This document shows, in pieces, positions 27,788-36,823 of a stretch of DNA of 64,000 bases; the stretch's first letter is position 1, and every line of letters begins with the position of its first letter. The notes beneath the pieces were generated by a model. That model was not told the origin of the DNA and ran no database searches. It saw nothing but the letters and a program-made list of their open reading frames with translations. Both the position numbers and the translations under genes were made by a program. Source of the stretch: Hyphomicrobium sp. (GTDB lineage: Bacteria; Pseudomonadota; Alphaproteobacteria; Rhizobiales; Hyphomicrobiaceae); NCBI GenBank assembly GCA_017512425.1, contig JAFWGI010000016.1:496001-560000 (forward strand), written 5' to 3'.

Positions 27788-29248
27788 TTAAAAAAGCGAA
27801 CCTTGCCCGCCGCGGCTTCCAGGCACCGGCTTCGGGCGTGGGCGCTTGACGCCGGGATCATTCGATTCCGCGGGCACGATACCGGCATCGCCTTTAACGT
27901 CAGCAAGGATGCGTGCGTCAGAAAACTCGATCGAAATCTCTGCGCCGGCCTGTAAAGCTGAAGCTCGGCGCACCATGCGGCCGTCGGCGTCCCGGACCAG
28001 AGCATAACCGCGTGCCAAAGCACTTTGGTAACTCAGCGACCGCAAGAGCTGTCCGGTGCCTTCAAGGCCGCGCCGGCGGACCGCCAACCGGTTAATGAAG
28101 GCTTGCTGCGCGCGCGCTTGCGTGGCCGCGAGCCGTTCACTGGCGCGGCCGACGCGCTGCATCAATGTTCCGGGCGTCAACCGCGACCCAATGCGTGCAA
28201 GCCTCATTCCGTGTGCGCGCGTGTTGGAGAGCAGTGCACGTCCCAGACGCTTATCGGCCTCGTCAAAACGCTGCCGCGGAAACGCGATGATATTTTCAAG
28301 CTTCGGCAGCCCTCGCGCGGCCGCTTTCAGGTGCGTCCGCGTTTCCGCGAGAAAGCGACGTACGGATCCGCGCTGCCGCGTACCGAGACTTTCCAATTGC
28401 GTGACGAGATCGCTGAACATCGGAACCGCCCACTCTGCCGCTTTGGTTGGGGTCGGGGCGCGCGCGTCAGCAACGAGGTCTATGAGTGTCCAATCGGTTT
28501 CGTGACCGACGGCAGAAATCAGCGGGATTTTGCTGTCGGCGGCCGCGCGCACGACCACGTCTTCATTGAAGCTCCAGAGATCTTCGAGACTTCCACCACC
28601 GCGCGCAACAATCAGCACGTCCGGACGCGGCACACGGCCACCCGCTTCGAGGGCGTTGAACCCGCGAATGGCGGCGGCCACTTCGGCGGCACTGCCTTCG
28701 CCTTGTACCCGCACGGGCCAAACGATGACGTGCGCTGGAAAACGCTCATTGAACCCGTGCAGCATGTCTCGAATAACGGCACCGGTCGGTGACGTTACAA
28801 TCCCGACGACCTTTGGCAGAAACGGCCGCGGCTTTTTTCGGACATCATCAAATAATCCCTCAGCGGCAAATCTGCGCTTGCGCTCTTCAAGCAATGCCAT
28901 GAGCGCGCCGGCACCCGCCGGTTCGAGCGCCTCGATGACGATCTGATATTTCGACGAACCTGGGAATGTCGTGATCTTGCCCTGGGCGATGACTTCCATG
29001 CCCTCTTCGGGCCGGAAGCGCAGGCGGCCGAACACACCTTTCCAGATGACGGCCTCGATTTTGGCCTTGTCGTCCTTCAGCGCGAAATAGCAATGTCCGG
29101 AGCTATGCGGCCCGCGATAGCCGGATATTTCACCCTTAAGCCGGACGTAACCAAAGCCGTCCTCCAGCGCGCGTTTTATGGCGCCCGATAGCTCGGACAC
29201 CGAGAATTCCGGCGTATTGCCGCTCTGTGCTGTTAGGGGCTCGCTCAC
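27788..29248 (-). CDS. xseA: Exodeoxyribonuclease VII large subunit
   Basis: A 486-residue nuclease subunit that degrades single-stranded DNA with XseB (not in the window). N-terminal OB-fold domain ([20 protein letters not shown]) and the catalytic core with [52 protein letters not shown]. The C-terminal coiled region carries an extension ending in a basic Pro-rich tail. Divergent from purD with 67 bp between them. A T6 run overlaps its stop codon but no stable hairpin precedes it. Confidence 0.95.
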   Translation of the reverse strand: MSEPLTAQSGNTPEFSVSELSGAIKRALEDGFGYVRLKGEISGYRGPHSSGHCYFALKDDKAKIEAVIWKGVFGRLRFRPEEGMEVIAQGKITTFPGSSKYQIVIEALEPAGAGALMALLEERKRRFAAEGLFDDVRKKPRPFLPKVVGIVTSPTGAVIRDMLHGFNERFPAHVIVWPVRVQGEGSAAEVAAAIRGFNALEAGGRVPRPDVLIVARGGGSLEDLWSFNEDVVVRAAADSKIPLISAVGHETDWTLIDLVADARAPTPTKAAEWAVPMFSDLVTQLESLGTRQRGSVRRFLAETRTHLKAAARGLPKLENIIAFPRQRFDEADKRLGRALLSNTRAHGMRLARIGSRLTPGTLMQRVGRASERLAATQARAQQAFINRLAVRRRGLEGTGQLLRSLSYQSALARGYALVRDADGRMVRRASALQAGAEISIEFSDARILADVKGDAGIVPAESNDPGVKRPRPKPVPGSRGGQGSLF

Positions 29249-29315
29249 GACAGTCCGTTCTTGCCTCGCTGGCGTTCGATGCTACACAAAGCGCTGAATT
29301 GCAACAGGCATCCCC

Positions 29316-30584
29316 ATGAACGTCCTATTGATCGGCTCCGGCGGCCGCGAGCACGCACTCGCGTGGTCTTTGAGTTCAAGCCCTCTTCTCAGCAAACTCT
29401 ATTGCGCTCCGGGCAATGCTGGCATTGCGGCGTTGGCAGATTGCGTTGCGCTCGACGTCGGCAAACATGACGCCGTCATCGCGTTCTGCCGCGAACACGA
29501 AATTGGCTTCGTCGTCATCGGACCCGAAGCGCCGTTGGTTGCCGGCCTTGGCGATGCGCTTGGCGCGGCCGGTATCGCATACTTCGGCCCGACCAAAGCG
29601 GCTGCGCAATTGGAAGGCTCGAAAGGCTTCACCAAGGATCTCTGCCGCGAGTTCAACATTCCAACCGCCGCCTACGGCCGTTTCAAAGATGCGGCATCGG
29701 CAAAAAGTTACCTCGCGACGCAATCCGCACCGATTGTCGTCAAAGCGGATGGCCTCGCGGCTGGCAAAGGCGTCGTCATTGCGGAAACCTTGGAAGAGGC
29801 CGCCGCGGCGATCGACGCCTGCTTCTCGGGCGCTTTCGGCGCCGCAGGCGCGGAAGTCGTGATCGAAGAATTCATGCGCGGCGAAGAAGCGAGCTTTTTC
29901 GCGCTGTGCGACGGCTCGACGGCTCTCGCGTTGGCGACAGCGCAGGATCACAAGCGCGTCGGCGACGGCGACACCGGTCCGAACACCGGCGGCATGGGCG
30001 CCTATTCGACAGCGCCTGTGATGACGCCCGACATGATCGAACGCACGATGGCGGAGATCATTCGCCCGACAGTTGCTGGCATGGCGCAGCGTGGCACGCC
30101 CTTTACCGGCGTGCTGTTCGCAGGGCTGATGATTACAGCGGACGGTCCCAAGCTGATCGAATACAACGCCCGCTTCGGCGATCCGGAAACGCAAGTGCTC
30201 ATGATGCGCTTGAGATCGGATTTGCTGCCCGCGCTGATCGCGACGTCGAACGGCACGCTCGACAAGATCACTTTGAAGTGGGCAGACGACGTCGCATTGA
30301 CCGTCGTCATGGCCGCGCGCGGATATCCCGGCACGCCGCTCAAGGGCACCGAGATCAAAGGCTTGGCGGCTGCCGCCAAAATCGACGGCGTCGAGATTTT
30401 TCACGCTGGCACGCGCCGCGATGGCGATCGGCTGATCGCGGATGGCGGCCGCGTGCTGAACGTCACGGCACGCGGAAAAACCGTGGCAGAAGCACAAGCT
30501 CACGCCTACGCCGCCATTTCTCAGATCGACTGGCCGGAAGGTTTCTGCCGCCACGACATCGGCTGGCGCGCCATCGCGCGCTAA
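29316..30584 (+). CDS. purD: Phosphoribosylamine-glycine ligase
   Basis: A 422-residue ATP-grasp enzyme of purine synthesis (GAR synthetase). N-terminal domain with [18 protein letters not shown]-grasp core with [40 protein letters not shown] and GGMGAYS; metal-binding [12 protein letters not shown]. Normal length. A large open frame on the opposite strand (29376-30554) is a codon-bias shadow. A patatin-like gene follows 88 bp downstream. Confidence 0.96.
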   Translation: MNVLLIGSGGREHALAWSLSSSPLLSKLYCAPGNAGIAALADCVALDVGKHDAVIAFCREHEIGFVVIGPEAPLVAGLGDALGAAGIAYFGPTKAAAQLEGSKGFTKDLCREFNIPTAAYGRFKDAASAKSYLATQSAPIVVKADGLAAGKGVVIAETLEEAAAAIDACFSGAFGAAGAEVVIEEFMRGEEASFFALCDGSTALALATAQDHKRVGDGDTGPNTGGMGAYSTAPVMTPDMIERTMAEIIRPTVAGMAQRGTPFTGVLFAGLMITADGPKLIEYNARFGDPETQVLMMRLRSDLLPALIATSNGTLDKITLKWADDVALTVVMAARGYPGTPLKGTEIKGLAAAAKIDGVEIFHAGTRRDGDRLIADGGRVLNVTARGKTVAEAQAHAYAAISQIDWPEGFCRHDIGWRAIAR

Positions 30585-30672
30585 CGTGACGGGGTGGCGG
30601 CTGGACGGCGGCTTCTGTCATCGCTAGCGTCGCGGCGGACTTCGGGACGTTGGCATCACGCGGGATTGCATC

Positions 30673-31671
30673 ATGACGCGCAAGTCGGCTGGTACGGATG
30701 TGCGGATAGCGCCGCAATCTCAGCCCACCGCGCCGCCAACCGCACCCTTTGAAATCGGCCTGGCACTTGGCGGCGGCGGCGCACGCGGCCTCGCTCACAT
30801 CGCCATGCTCGAAGCATTTGACGAACTGGGCATCAAGCCCGGCATTATTTCCGGCACATCGATCGGCGCGATTTTCGGCGCGGCCTACGCCTCAGGCATT
30901 AGCGGCAAGGAGCTCCGCACGCACACCAAGGATGTGCTGTCGCGGCGCTTTGGGCTGCTGCGCGATCTGTTTGCCGCACGTTCGCATTCGCTGCAACGGC
31001 TGCTTAATCCGTTTCAGTCGCGGACCTCCATTCTCGATCCGTTGGCCGTGCTCGACCTCGTCATGCCGAAGGCGATGCAGACCTCATTCGGCGACCTGCA
31101 AATTCCTTTGAAGATCGTCGCGTCCGATTTCTACGACCAGGAGCCGATTGTCTTCAATGATGGTCCGGTTCTGCCGGCGGTTGCCGCCAGCATGGCGTTG
31201 CCGGTGATCTTCCAGCCTGTGATGTTCGACGGTCGCGCAATGATTGATGGCGGACTGACAAACCCGCTGCCGTTCGATCTTCTGCTTCAGGATGCACGCA
31301 TCATCGTCGCCATCGATGTCACCGGCGCACCCGTACCAGATCCCAAACGCTCTGCACCGACGGCGTTCGAAGCGCTGTTTGCCAGTGCCTTTCTGTTCGA
31401 AAGCTCGATCGTCAAAGAGAAGCTCAAGGCATCGCAACCCGATATCCTGATCAGCGCCGGCACGAGCAAATTTCAGGTATTGGACTTCCTAAAGGTCGAC
31501 GAAATCCTGGCGGCCGCTGAACCGGCGAAGGAACGTCTCAAGCAGCAGCTTGATCGCATTCTATCGGTCGAGACACTGCCGCACGAGGCGCCCCAAGAGA
31601 TTGTCGAAAGTCCGGAACCGAAGCGCCGGCGCGGGCTATTGCGGCGCCGCTCCAAGCAGGCGAGCGAGTAA
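30673..31671 (+). CDS. Patatin-like phospholipase (RssA-type)
   Basis: A 332-residue Ser-Asp dyad lipid hydrolase. Oxyanion loop LALGGGGARGLAH, nucleophile Ser63 in GTSIG, and Asp192 in MIDGGLTNPLP. It matches the short bacterial NTE/RssA group; the substrate is probably a phospholipid or lysophospholipid. The C-terminus is highly basic (RRRGLLRRRSKQ), which may help membrane contact. Its stop abuts the convergent tadA stop with no base between. Confidence 0.9.
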   Translation: MTRKSAGTDVRIAPQSQPTAPPTAPFEIGLALGGGGARGLAHIAMLEAFDELGIKPGIISGTSIGAIFGAAYASGISGKELRTHTKDVLSRRFGLLRDLFAARSHSLQRLLNPFQSRTSILDPLAVLDLVMPKAMQTSFGDLQIPLKIVASDFYDQEPIVFNDGPVLPAVAASMALPVIFQPVMFDGRAMIDGGLTNPLPFDLLLQDARIIVAIDVTGAPVPDPKRSAPTAFEALFASAFLFESSIVKEKLKASQPDILISAGTSKFQVLDFLKVDEILAAAEPAKERLKQQLDRILSVETLPHEAPQEIVESPEPKRRRGLLRRRSKQASE

Positions 31672-32139
31672 CTAGAGATTGCCGCGCAGTGCGCCGAAAA
31701 AGGCGCGCAACAGTTCCGTTGCTTCGGCCTCGCCGAGACCGGCATAAATCTCAGGAGCGTGATGGCATGTCGCTTGACTGAAAACGCGCGCGCCATGTTC
31801 GACGCCACCGCTTTTGGGATCGGTCGCGCCATAGTAGAGCCGCCGGATGCGCGCGAACGATATCGCGCCTGCGCACATCGGACACGGCTCTAGCGTGGCA
31901 TAGAGATCGCAGCCCGTCAGCCGTTCATCGCCCAGCGCCGCGCAGGCCGCACGGATCGCCAGCACCTCGGCGTGCGCGGTCGGATCGTTCAATTCGCGCG
32001 TCCGGTTCCCGGCTCTGGCGAGCACATTGCCTGCCGATCCGACCACGACAGCGCCAACCGGCACTTCGCCGCGCGCTGCGGCGGCGCGTCCCTCAGCTAA
32101 CGCCAACTCCATGTGGCTTCTGCCGTCGCCCGATGTCAT
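31672..32139 (-). CDS. tadA: tRNA-specific adenosine deaminase
   Basis: A 155-residue zinc deaminase that makes inosine at the wobble position of tRNA-Arg(ACG). Zinc ligands His56 (in TAHAEVL), Cys86 and Cys89 (in PCPMCAG) and catalytic Glu58 are present. Start set at 32139; another ATG lies nine codons in. The frame is open far upstream because it is antisense to rluB, which is not coding. Divergent from rluB by 36 bp. Confidence 0.95.
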   Translation of the reverse strand: MTSGDGRSHMELALAEGRAAAARGEVPVGAVVVGSAGNVLARAGNRTRELNDPTAHAEVLAIRAACAALGDERLTGCDLYATLEPCPMCAGAISFARIRRLYYGATDPKSGGVEHGARVFSQATCHHAPEIYAGLGEAEATELLRAFFGALRGNL

Positions 32140-32175
32140 AACCACGCCTTCAAACCAAGGATTCCTGACCGTCCG

Positions 32176-33147
32176 ATGGCCAAGCCAACGAATACGTTTC
32201 GCGGCGCGCGCAAACCACAACGCAAACCGGCGGTATCGCCGCCTGCCGAGACGAAGGCGGGCAGACCGCAGCCGTCCCGGCAAAATGCGGCAACGCAGTC
32301 CAAAGCCGCCGCTCCGCCCGCCGATCGCCCCGGCGAGCCGATGCGGATCGCAAAAGCAATGGCGCGCGCGGGCCTGTGTTCGCGCCGTGAAGCTGAGCGC
32401 TGGATCGCAGATGGCCGCGTCAGCGTCAACGGCAAGCTTCTTAAAACGCCAGCCTGCGAAGTTGGACCGGCCGACAAGGTTATCGTCGACGGCCGCCCGC
32501 TGCCATCGGCCGAGCCCGTAAAGCTCTGGCGCTATCATAAGCCGCGCGGTGTCGTGACGACGCACGCCGATCCGCAAGGACGTCCGACCGTTTTTGAAAA
32601 AATGCCGCCTGAGATGGAGCGCGTGATCTCGATTGGCCGCCTCGATTTCAACACTGAAGGCCTGCTGCTGCTGACCAACGACGGCGGCCTCGCGCGATTT
32701 ATGGAGCTTCCCGCCACCGGATGGGTGCGCCGCTATCGCGTCCGCGCAAAGGGCCGCGTGACGCCGCAAGATCTCGAAAACCTGAAAAAGGGCGTCGAGG
32801 TCGAAGGCGTGCAGTATGGTCCCGTCGAAGCGGCGATCGACAGTGTACAAGGCGCTAACATGTGGCTGACGATCGCCATCCGCGAGGGCAAAAATCGCGA
32901 GGTGCGCAAAATTCTCAGCCACCTCGGCCTTGAAGTGAACCGCCTGATCCGCACGTCATTCGGACCGTTCCAATTGCTCGATCTGGAGCCAGGCTCCGTC
33001 GAGCAGGTCAAGCGTCGCGTGCTTGCCGAACAGCTCGGCGTCAAGATGGCGCAAGAGCTTGGCCTCGCGGAAAGCCCTGACGACCGCAAAGCGCGCCATG
33101 CGCGCGGCAAGGCTGCGGCGACCAAGCGCGGCGAGTACGACGAATGA
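32176..33147 (+). CDS. rluB: 23S/16S rRNA pseudouridine synthase, RluB/RsuA family
   Basis: A 323-residue enzyme: a basic, Pro/Ala-rich N-terminal tail (1-~54), an S4 RNA-binding domain (about 55-105, MRIAKAMARAGLCSRREAER), and a pseudouridine synthase core with catalytic Asp157 in GRLDFNTEGLLLLTNDG and the REGKNREVRK motif. RluB (23S U2605) is the likeliest identity, but related RluE/RluF/RsuA enzymes cannot be ruled out. The start at 32176 clears tadA. It overlaps rsmD by 4 bp. Confidence 0.87.
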   Translation: MAKPTNTFRGARKPQRKPAVSPPAETKAGRPQPSRQNAATQSKAAAPPADRPGEPMRIAKAMARAGLCSRREAERWIADGRVSVNGKLLKTPACEVGPADKVIVDGRPLPSAEPVKLWRYHKPRGVVTTHADPQGRPTVFEKMPPEMERVISIGRLDFNTEGLLLLTNDGGLARFMELPATGWVRRYRVRAKGRVTPQDLENLKKGVEVEGVQYGPVEAAIDSVQGANMWLTIAIREGKNREVRKILSHLGLEVNRLIRTSFGPFQLLDLEPGSVEQVKRRVLAEQLGVKMAQELGLAESPDDRKARHARGKAAATKRGEYDE

Positions 33148-33719
33148 GAATAGTTGCCGGAAAATTTCGCGGGCGCGCGATTGCCGCGCCGTCTCATGAA
33201 GGATTGCGGCCGACGTCCGACCGCGTGCGCGAGAGCGTGTTCAATATCTTAGCGCATGGCATTCCCGGGTTTGAACTCACCGGTGCGCGCGTCATCGATC
33301 TGTTCGCCGGGACGGGTGCACTTGGCATCGAGGCGTTGTCGCGCGGCGCCGCCTACTGCCTGTTCGTCGAAGACGATGCGGATGCACGCGCGCTGATCCG
33401 CACGAATGTTGAATCGTTCGGGCTGACCGGTGAAACGCGCATCTTCCGGCGCGACGCAACCGACTTGGGCCCGGCCGGGAACATGGAAAGCTACGCCATC
33501 GCGTTCCTCGACCCACCTTATGGCAAGGGCCTCGCCGAAAAGGCGCTCGCCATCCTCGGTGATGGCAAATGGTTGCAACCCGGCGCGATCGTCGTCCTCG
33601 AAGAACGCGCCGGCGTGAGAATCGATTTTCCACCGCCATACAGCGTAATTGACGCAAGAAACTACGGTGAGACTGCTATCACGTTCTTGCGGTTTGAAGC
33701 CGGCGCGAACGCGGAATAA
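33144..33719 (+). CDS. rsmD: 16S rRNA (guanine966-N2)-methyltransferase
   Basis: A 191-residue Rossmann-fold methyltransferase. SAM-binding DLFAGTGALGIEALSRGA and catalytic FLDPPYG (N6/N2 methyltransferase type DPPY) are present, with N-terminal RIVAGKFRGRAI and RPTSDRVRESVFN typical of RsmD. It is coupled to rluB by an ATGA overlap, pairing two rRNA modification genes. Its last 41 bp overlap the end of the convergent MFS transporter gene. Confidence 0.95.
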   Translation: MRIVAGKFRGRAIAAPSHEGLRPTSDRVRESVFNILAHGIPGFELTGARVIDLFAGTGALGIEALSRGAAYCLFVEDDADARALIRTNVESFGLTGETRIFRRDATDLGPAGNMESYAIAFLDPPYGKGLAEKALAILGDGKWLQPGAIVVLEERAGVRIDFPPPYSVIDARNYGETAITFLRFEAGANAE

Positions 33720-35031
33720 GTCCGGCGCGATAGCCGTGCACGCCGTAGTACAAGATGAAAAGATAACTCGGAATGGCAATCGCCGCGTAGGCAAACTGAA
33801 AGTCAACGTGTTGCTTCAGCACGGCAAAACCGTAGGGCAACAGCGCGCCACCCGCGATCGCCATAATCAAGAGTGCCGAACCCGTCTCGGTGTGCCGGCC
33901 AAGTCCGCGAATGGCGAGCGGAAAAATCGCCGGCCACATCATGGCGTTCGCAAAGCCGAGTGCCGCGATGAACGCGACCGACGTAAATCCGTCGGTCGTA
34001 TAGGCGCCCGCGGTCAACGCAATTCCGATTGCCGCTGATAGCGCCAGATAAGCCTGTTGCGAGATGTACCGCGGGATGACGACTAAGCCAACGACGTAGC
34101 CGATCAACATCGCAAACAACGTGTATGACGTGAACAACCGCGTCTGACTAAGCGGCAAGCCGAAGCCTTCGCCATAAACGCCGATCGCATCGCCTGCCAA
34201 AACCTCAACGCCGACGTAGAGGAACAGACAGACGACACCGAGCCACAAGTGCGGCGAGGTCCAGATTGTGCGTTCGCGATCACCGTCCGACGCAACTTCG
34301 TTGACGGCATCGGGGGAGATGTCCGGCAATCGCGATCGGAGAAACCAGATACCCAACACAGCCAGCAGCGCTGCCATCGCCATGTACGGCCAGTATACCT
34401 GCGCTGCGAACGTATCAAGCAACTGGGCGCGCACGTCGGCATTCGGTGCAGCTCTGACGCGCGCTTCGAAATCATCGAGACCCGTCAGCACAAGCGCGCC
34501 AAAAACGATGGGCGCAAGAATACCTGCGAATTTATTGCAGATGCCCATGAACGCGATGCGCTGCGCCGCGCTATCGATCGGTCCCACGATGCTGATGTAA
34601 GGGTTCGACGCAGTCTGCAGCAGCGCCAGACCCGAGCCGATGATGAAAAGCCCCGCCAGCGCACCTGGATAATACCGGTCGACCGTGAATTCGCCGAATA
34701 CGACGGCGCCGAGGGCCATCACGAGCAGCCCGAGCGTCATGCCGCGCTTCATGCCCGTACGGCGCAAAATGCCCGCCGACGGCAGCGCTAGGAAGAAATA
34801 CGACAGATAGAACGCCATCGGCACGAGGAAGGCGTTCACGTCGTCCAGATCGAAGGCCAGCTTGACGAATGTGATAAGCGGTCCATTGAGCCAAGTAACA
34901 AACCCAAAAATGAAGAACAGCACGCCGATCGGGATTGCCGCCGACAGGCCCGAGCTTTTGCCGGCGCGCAGCACGACCGCTAGCGCTGCGACCGCTACAA
35001 ACGCGAAAACAGCTATTGAAATCATAGTCAT
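33679..35031 (-). CDS. MFS sugar transporter, FucP/GluP-like
   Basis: A 450-residue inner-membrane transporter with about twelve hydrophobic segments. FFIFGFVTWLNGPLITFVK, RRTGMKRGMTLGL and LLQTASNPYISIVGP match the fucose/glucose-galactose proton symporters. Substrate unknown, probably a hexose. Start set at ATG 35031; an extension to 35118 would be polar and unlikely. Convergent 41-bp overlap with rsmD. Confidence 0.85.
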   Translation of the reverse strand: MTMISIAVFAFVAVAALAVVLRAGKSSGLSAAIPIGVLFFIFGFVTWLNGPLITFVKLAFDLDDVNAFLVPMAFYLSYFFLALPSAGILRRTGMKRGMTLGLLVMALGAVVFGEFTVDRYYPGALAGLFIIGSGLALLQTASNPYISIVGPIDSAAQRIAFMGICNKFAGILAPIVFGALVLTGLDDFEARVRAAPNADVRAQLLDTFAAQVYWPYMAMAALLAVLGIWFLRSRLPDISPDAVNEVASDGDRERTIWTSPHLWLGVVCLFLYVGVEVLAGDAIGVYGEGFGLPLSQTRLFTSYTLFAMLIGYVVGLVVIPRYISQQAYLALSAAIGIALTAGAYTTDGFTSVAFIAALGFANAMMWPAIFPLAIRGLGRHTETGSALLIMAIAGGALLPYGFAVLKQHVDFQFAYAAIAIPSYLFILYYGVHGYRAGLIPRSRRLQTART

Positions 35032-35156
35032 CTGCAGCCCATCCCCCGTACCGCGGTCGCAGCGTGGCCGAGACGCTAGTGGATAAACCCCGCATTTGCA
35101 CGCCGCCACGCCCAGCACGCTAAATCCCCCTTTCGCGTCGCCAGAAAAGTACTATA

Positions 35157-35171
35157 TTAGAATACTTCTAA
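35157..35171. promoter_or_regulatory. Irr-box-like (iron control element) palindrome
   Basis: TTAGAA-TAC-TTCTAA is a perfect dyad and matches the alphaproteobacterial Irr/ICE operator as I recall it (TTAGAA-N3-TTCTAA core). It lies in the 283-bp gap before the bfd-bfr operon. A TATATT hexamer overlaps its left side (35153-35158). A second promoter candidate lies further down (TTGACG 35195-35200, 18-bp spacer, CAAAAT 35219-35224). Confidence 0.6.
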
Positions 35172-35238
35172 CTTATTGTGCGGCATCCCTTAACTTGACG
35201 GAGGTGGTCAACTTCGATCAAAATCACAGTTCATAAAG

Positions 35239-35260
35239 ACAGTGCTGTGATAGTGCTGTC
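35239..35260 (+). repeat. Short direct/inverted repeat in the bfd leader
   Basis: AGTGCTGT occurs at 35241-35248 and 35252-35259, within a dyad GACAG (35239-35243) ... CTGTC (35256-35260). It lies in the predicted 5' leader of the bfd-like gene. Function unknown. Confidence 0.4.
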
Positions 35261-35314
35261 GCGAAGCGACTTTCCGATACTGGGGCCTTGAACCCCGTGC
35301 CATTGGAGACTGGT

Positions 35315-35656
35315 GTGATCATCTGTTCCTGCGCCGTTATCTCCGAGCGAGATATCGACTGTGCCGTCATTGAAATCATGAGTGCCGGCACGGCGCTGAT
35401 CCCGACACCCGGCGTTGTCTTCCGGCACCTCAACAAAAAGATGAACTGCTGCACCTGCGCGCCCGTCGCGGTGTCGGCGATTTACAACGCGATGGACCGC
35501 TTGGCGGCCGATACGCGCGTGTGCCCGTTCGCGCTCGCCGACGCGCGCGCGAAACTGATTCGCATCGAAGAACGCCGCGCAATTCGTCAGCGCCGCGTTG
35601 AAACTGCGGCGTCGGCTTTGAGAACCTCTTCCGCTCAGCGTCGCATCGTCGCTTAA
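35315..35656 (+). CDS. Bacterioferritin-associated ferredoxin-like [2Fe-2S] protein
   Basis: A 113-residue protein beginning [14 protein letters not shown], like E. coli Bfd. Likely cluster ligands are Cys4, Cys6, Cys45 and Cys48 (CxC ... CxxC), with 38 residues in between instead of the ~32 in E. coli Bfd. A basic helical tail (about 70-113) is extra. Bfd reduces ferric iron in bacterioferritin for release. GTG start at 35315 is supported by GGAG at 35305-35308. It is followed by bfr 146 bp downstream. Confidence 0.8.
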   Translation: MIICSCAVISERDIDCAVIEIMSAGTALIPTPGVVFRHLNKKMNCCTCAPVAVSAIYNAMDRLAADTRVCPFALADARAKLIRIEERRAIRQRRVETAASALRTSSAQRRIVA

Positions 35657-35802
35657 ACGTCGCTTCAAAATTCCCGCTTCTAAATCGACGCACGCATGAC
35701 GCTGGCGATCCGCGCCGCGATGGTTTACGTGTGTCGGAGTCGGGCATCGTTCTTGATCGATTGGCCATTGACAGTCACAACGATCAGAAGCGGAGCATAC
35801 CC

Positions 35803-36294
35803 ATGAAGGGCAACAAAGAAGTCATTGCGCGTCTCAACGAAGCCCTCAAGTTGGAACTCGGCGCTATCAATCAGTACTGGCTGCACTATCGCTTGCTCGC
35901 CAACTGGGGCTTCACAAAGCTCGCCAAAAAAGAGCGCAAAGAATCCATCGAAGAGATGGAGCACGCAGATAAACTGGTTGATCGCATCATCTTCCTCGAC
36001 GGCCATCCGAACCTTCAGCACGTTGCACCGCTGATGATCGGCGAGAACCTCAAAGAAATTCTCGAATGCGATTTGAAGGGCGAGCATATCGCCCGTGACA
36101 GCTATTCGAAATCGCGCGACGTTTGCCGCGAACATGGCGATTACGTCACGATGAAGATCTTCGAAGAACTTCTGAAAGACGAGGAGGGCCACATCGACTT
36201 CCTCGAAACGCAGCTCGATCTCATCGCGCGCATCGGCATCGAGAACTATGGGCAGTTGCAGGCCGACAGCGCCGACGACGCTGAGGGGCATTGA
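35803..36294 (+). CDS. bfr: Bacterioferritin
   Basis: A 163-residue subunit of the 24-mer iron-storage cage. All diiron ferroxidase ligands are in place: Glu18, Glu51, His54, Glu94, Glu127 and His130; heme ligand Met52 is present. Start at 35803 is supported by GGAG at 35792-35795; the upstream in-frame extension is not conserved. Downstream it overlaps the CxxCxxCC protein gene by 4 bp. Likely controlled by iron through the Irr-like box at 35157-35171. Confidence 0.96.
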   Translation: MKGNKEVIARLNEALKLELGAINQYWLHYRLLANWGFTKLAKKERKESIEEMEHADKLVDRIIFLDGHPNLQHVAPLMIGENLKEILECDLKGEHIARDSYSKSRDVCREHGDYVTMKIFEELLKDEEGHIDFLETQLDLIARIGIENYGQLQADSADDAEGH

Positions 36295-36815
36295 CTGGGA
36301 ACGATGACCAGCTTGTTGCCGGACGCTCGTGCGACGGCTGCACGATGTGCTGCAAGCTGCTCGCTATCGACGTTCTCGACAAGCCCCGTGGCGCTTGGTG
36401 TTCGCACTGCGATCAAAAGCACGGCTGCACGATCTATGAAAGCCGCCCGGATGCGTGCCGCGGCTTTCATTGCGGCTACCTGCGGCTTCCACAGCTCGAC
36501 GATCGGTGGAAGCCGTCGAAGGCCAAGTTTTTGATCAACTATGAGGCCCACGCCAGCCGGATCGTCATTCACGCCGATCCACAACGCGCTGATGCCTGGC
36601 GCGGCGATCCCTATATCAAAACGATCCGTTTATGGGCGGCAGCGAGCAGCCGCGAAGGTAGCTTCGTCCTTGTCTGGGCAGGATCAAAAGCGACAATCGT
36701 TTTGCCGGACCGTGAAATCGATCTCGGTCAGGTGCGCGAAGATCAACTGATCGTGCCGGTCGAACGGCGCACACCACGCGGCATCGAAGTGACATTCGAA
36801 GTCCGCGATCCGTAG
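36291..36815 (+). CDS. Cysteine-cluster protein (YkgJ/UPF0153-like)
   Basis: A 174-residue protein with a Cys-rich N-terminus ([33 protein letters not shown]), the pattern of putative Fe/Zn-chelating YkgJ-like proteins. About eight cysteines lie in the first 62 residues, followed by a beta-rich C-terminal half with no cysteine. TTG start that overlaps the bfr stop (TTGA), preceded by GAGGGG. Tight coupling to bfr and bfd suggests a role in iron handling; no activity is known. Confidence 0.75.
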   Translation: MTGNDDQLVAGRSCDGCTMCCKLLAIDVLDKPRGAWCSHCDQKHGCTIYESRPDACRGFHCGYLRLPQLDDRWKPSKAKFLINYEAHASRIVIHADPQRADAWRGDPYIKTIRLWAAASSREGSFVLVWAGSKATIVLPDREIDLGQVREDQLIVPVERRTPRGIEVTFEVRDP

Positions 36816-36823
36816 CGGCTGAA

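Noticed and set aside
29376..30554. 392-residue open frame opposite purD
   Set aside because: Antisense shadow; purD shows every ATP-grasp motif.
31672..32922. Long version (416 residues) of tadA
   Set aside because: The family is ~150 residues; everything upstream of 32139 is antisense to rluB.
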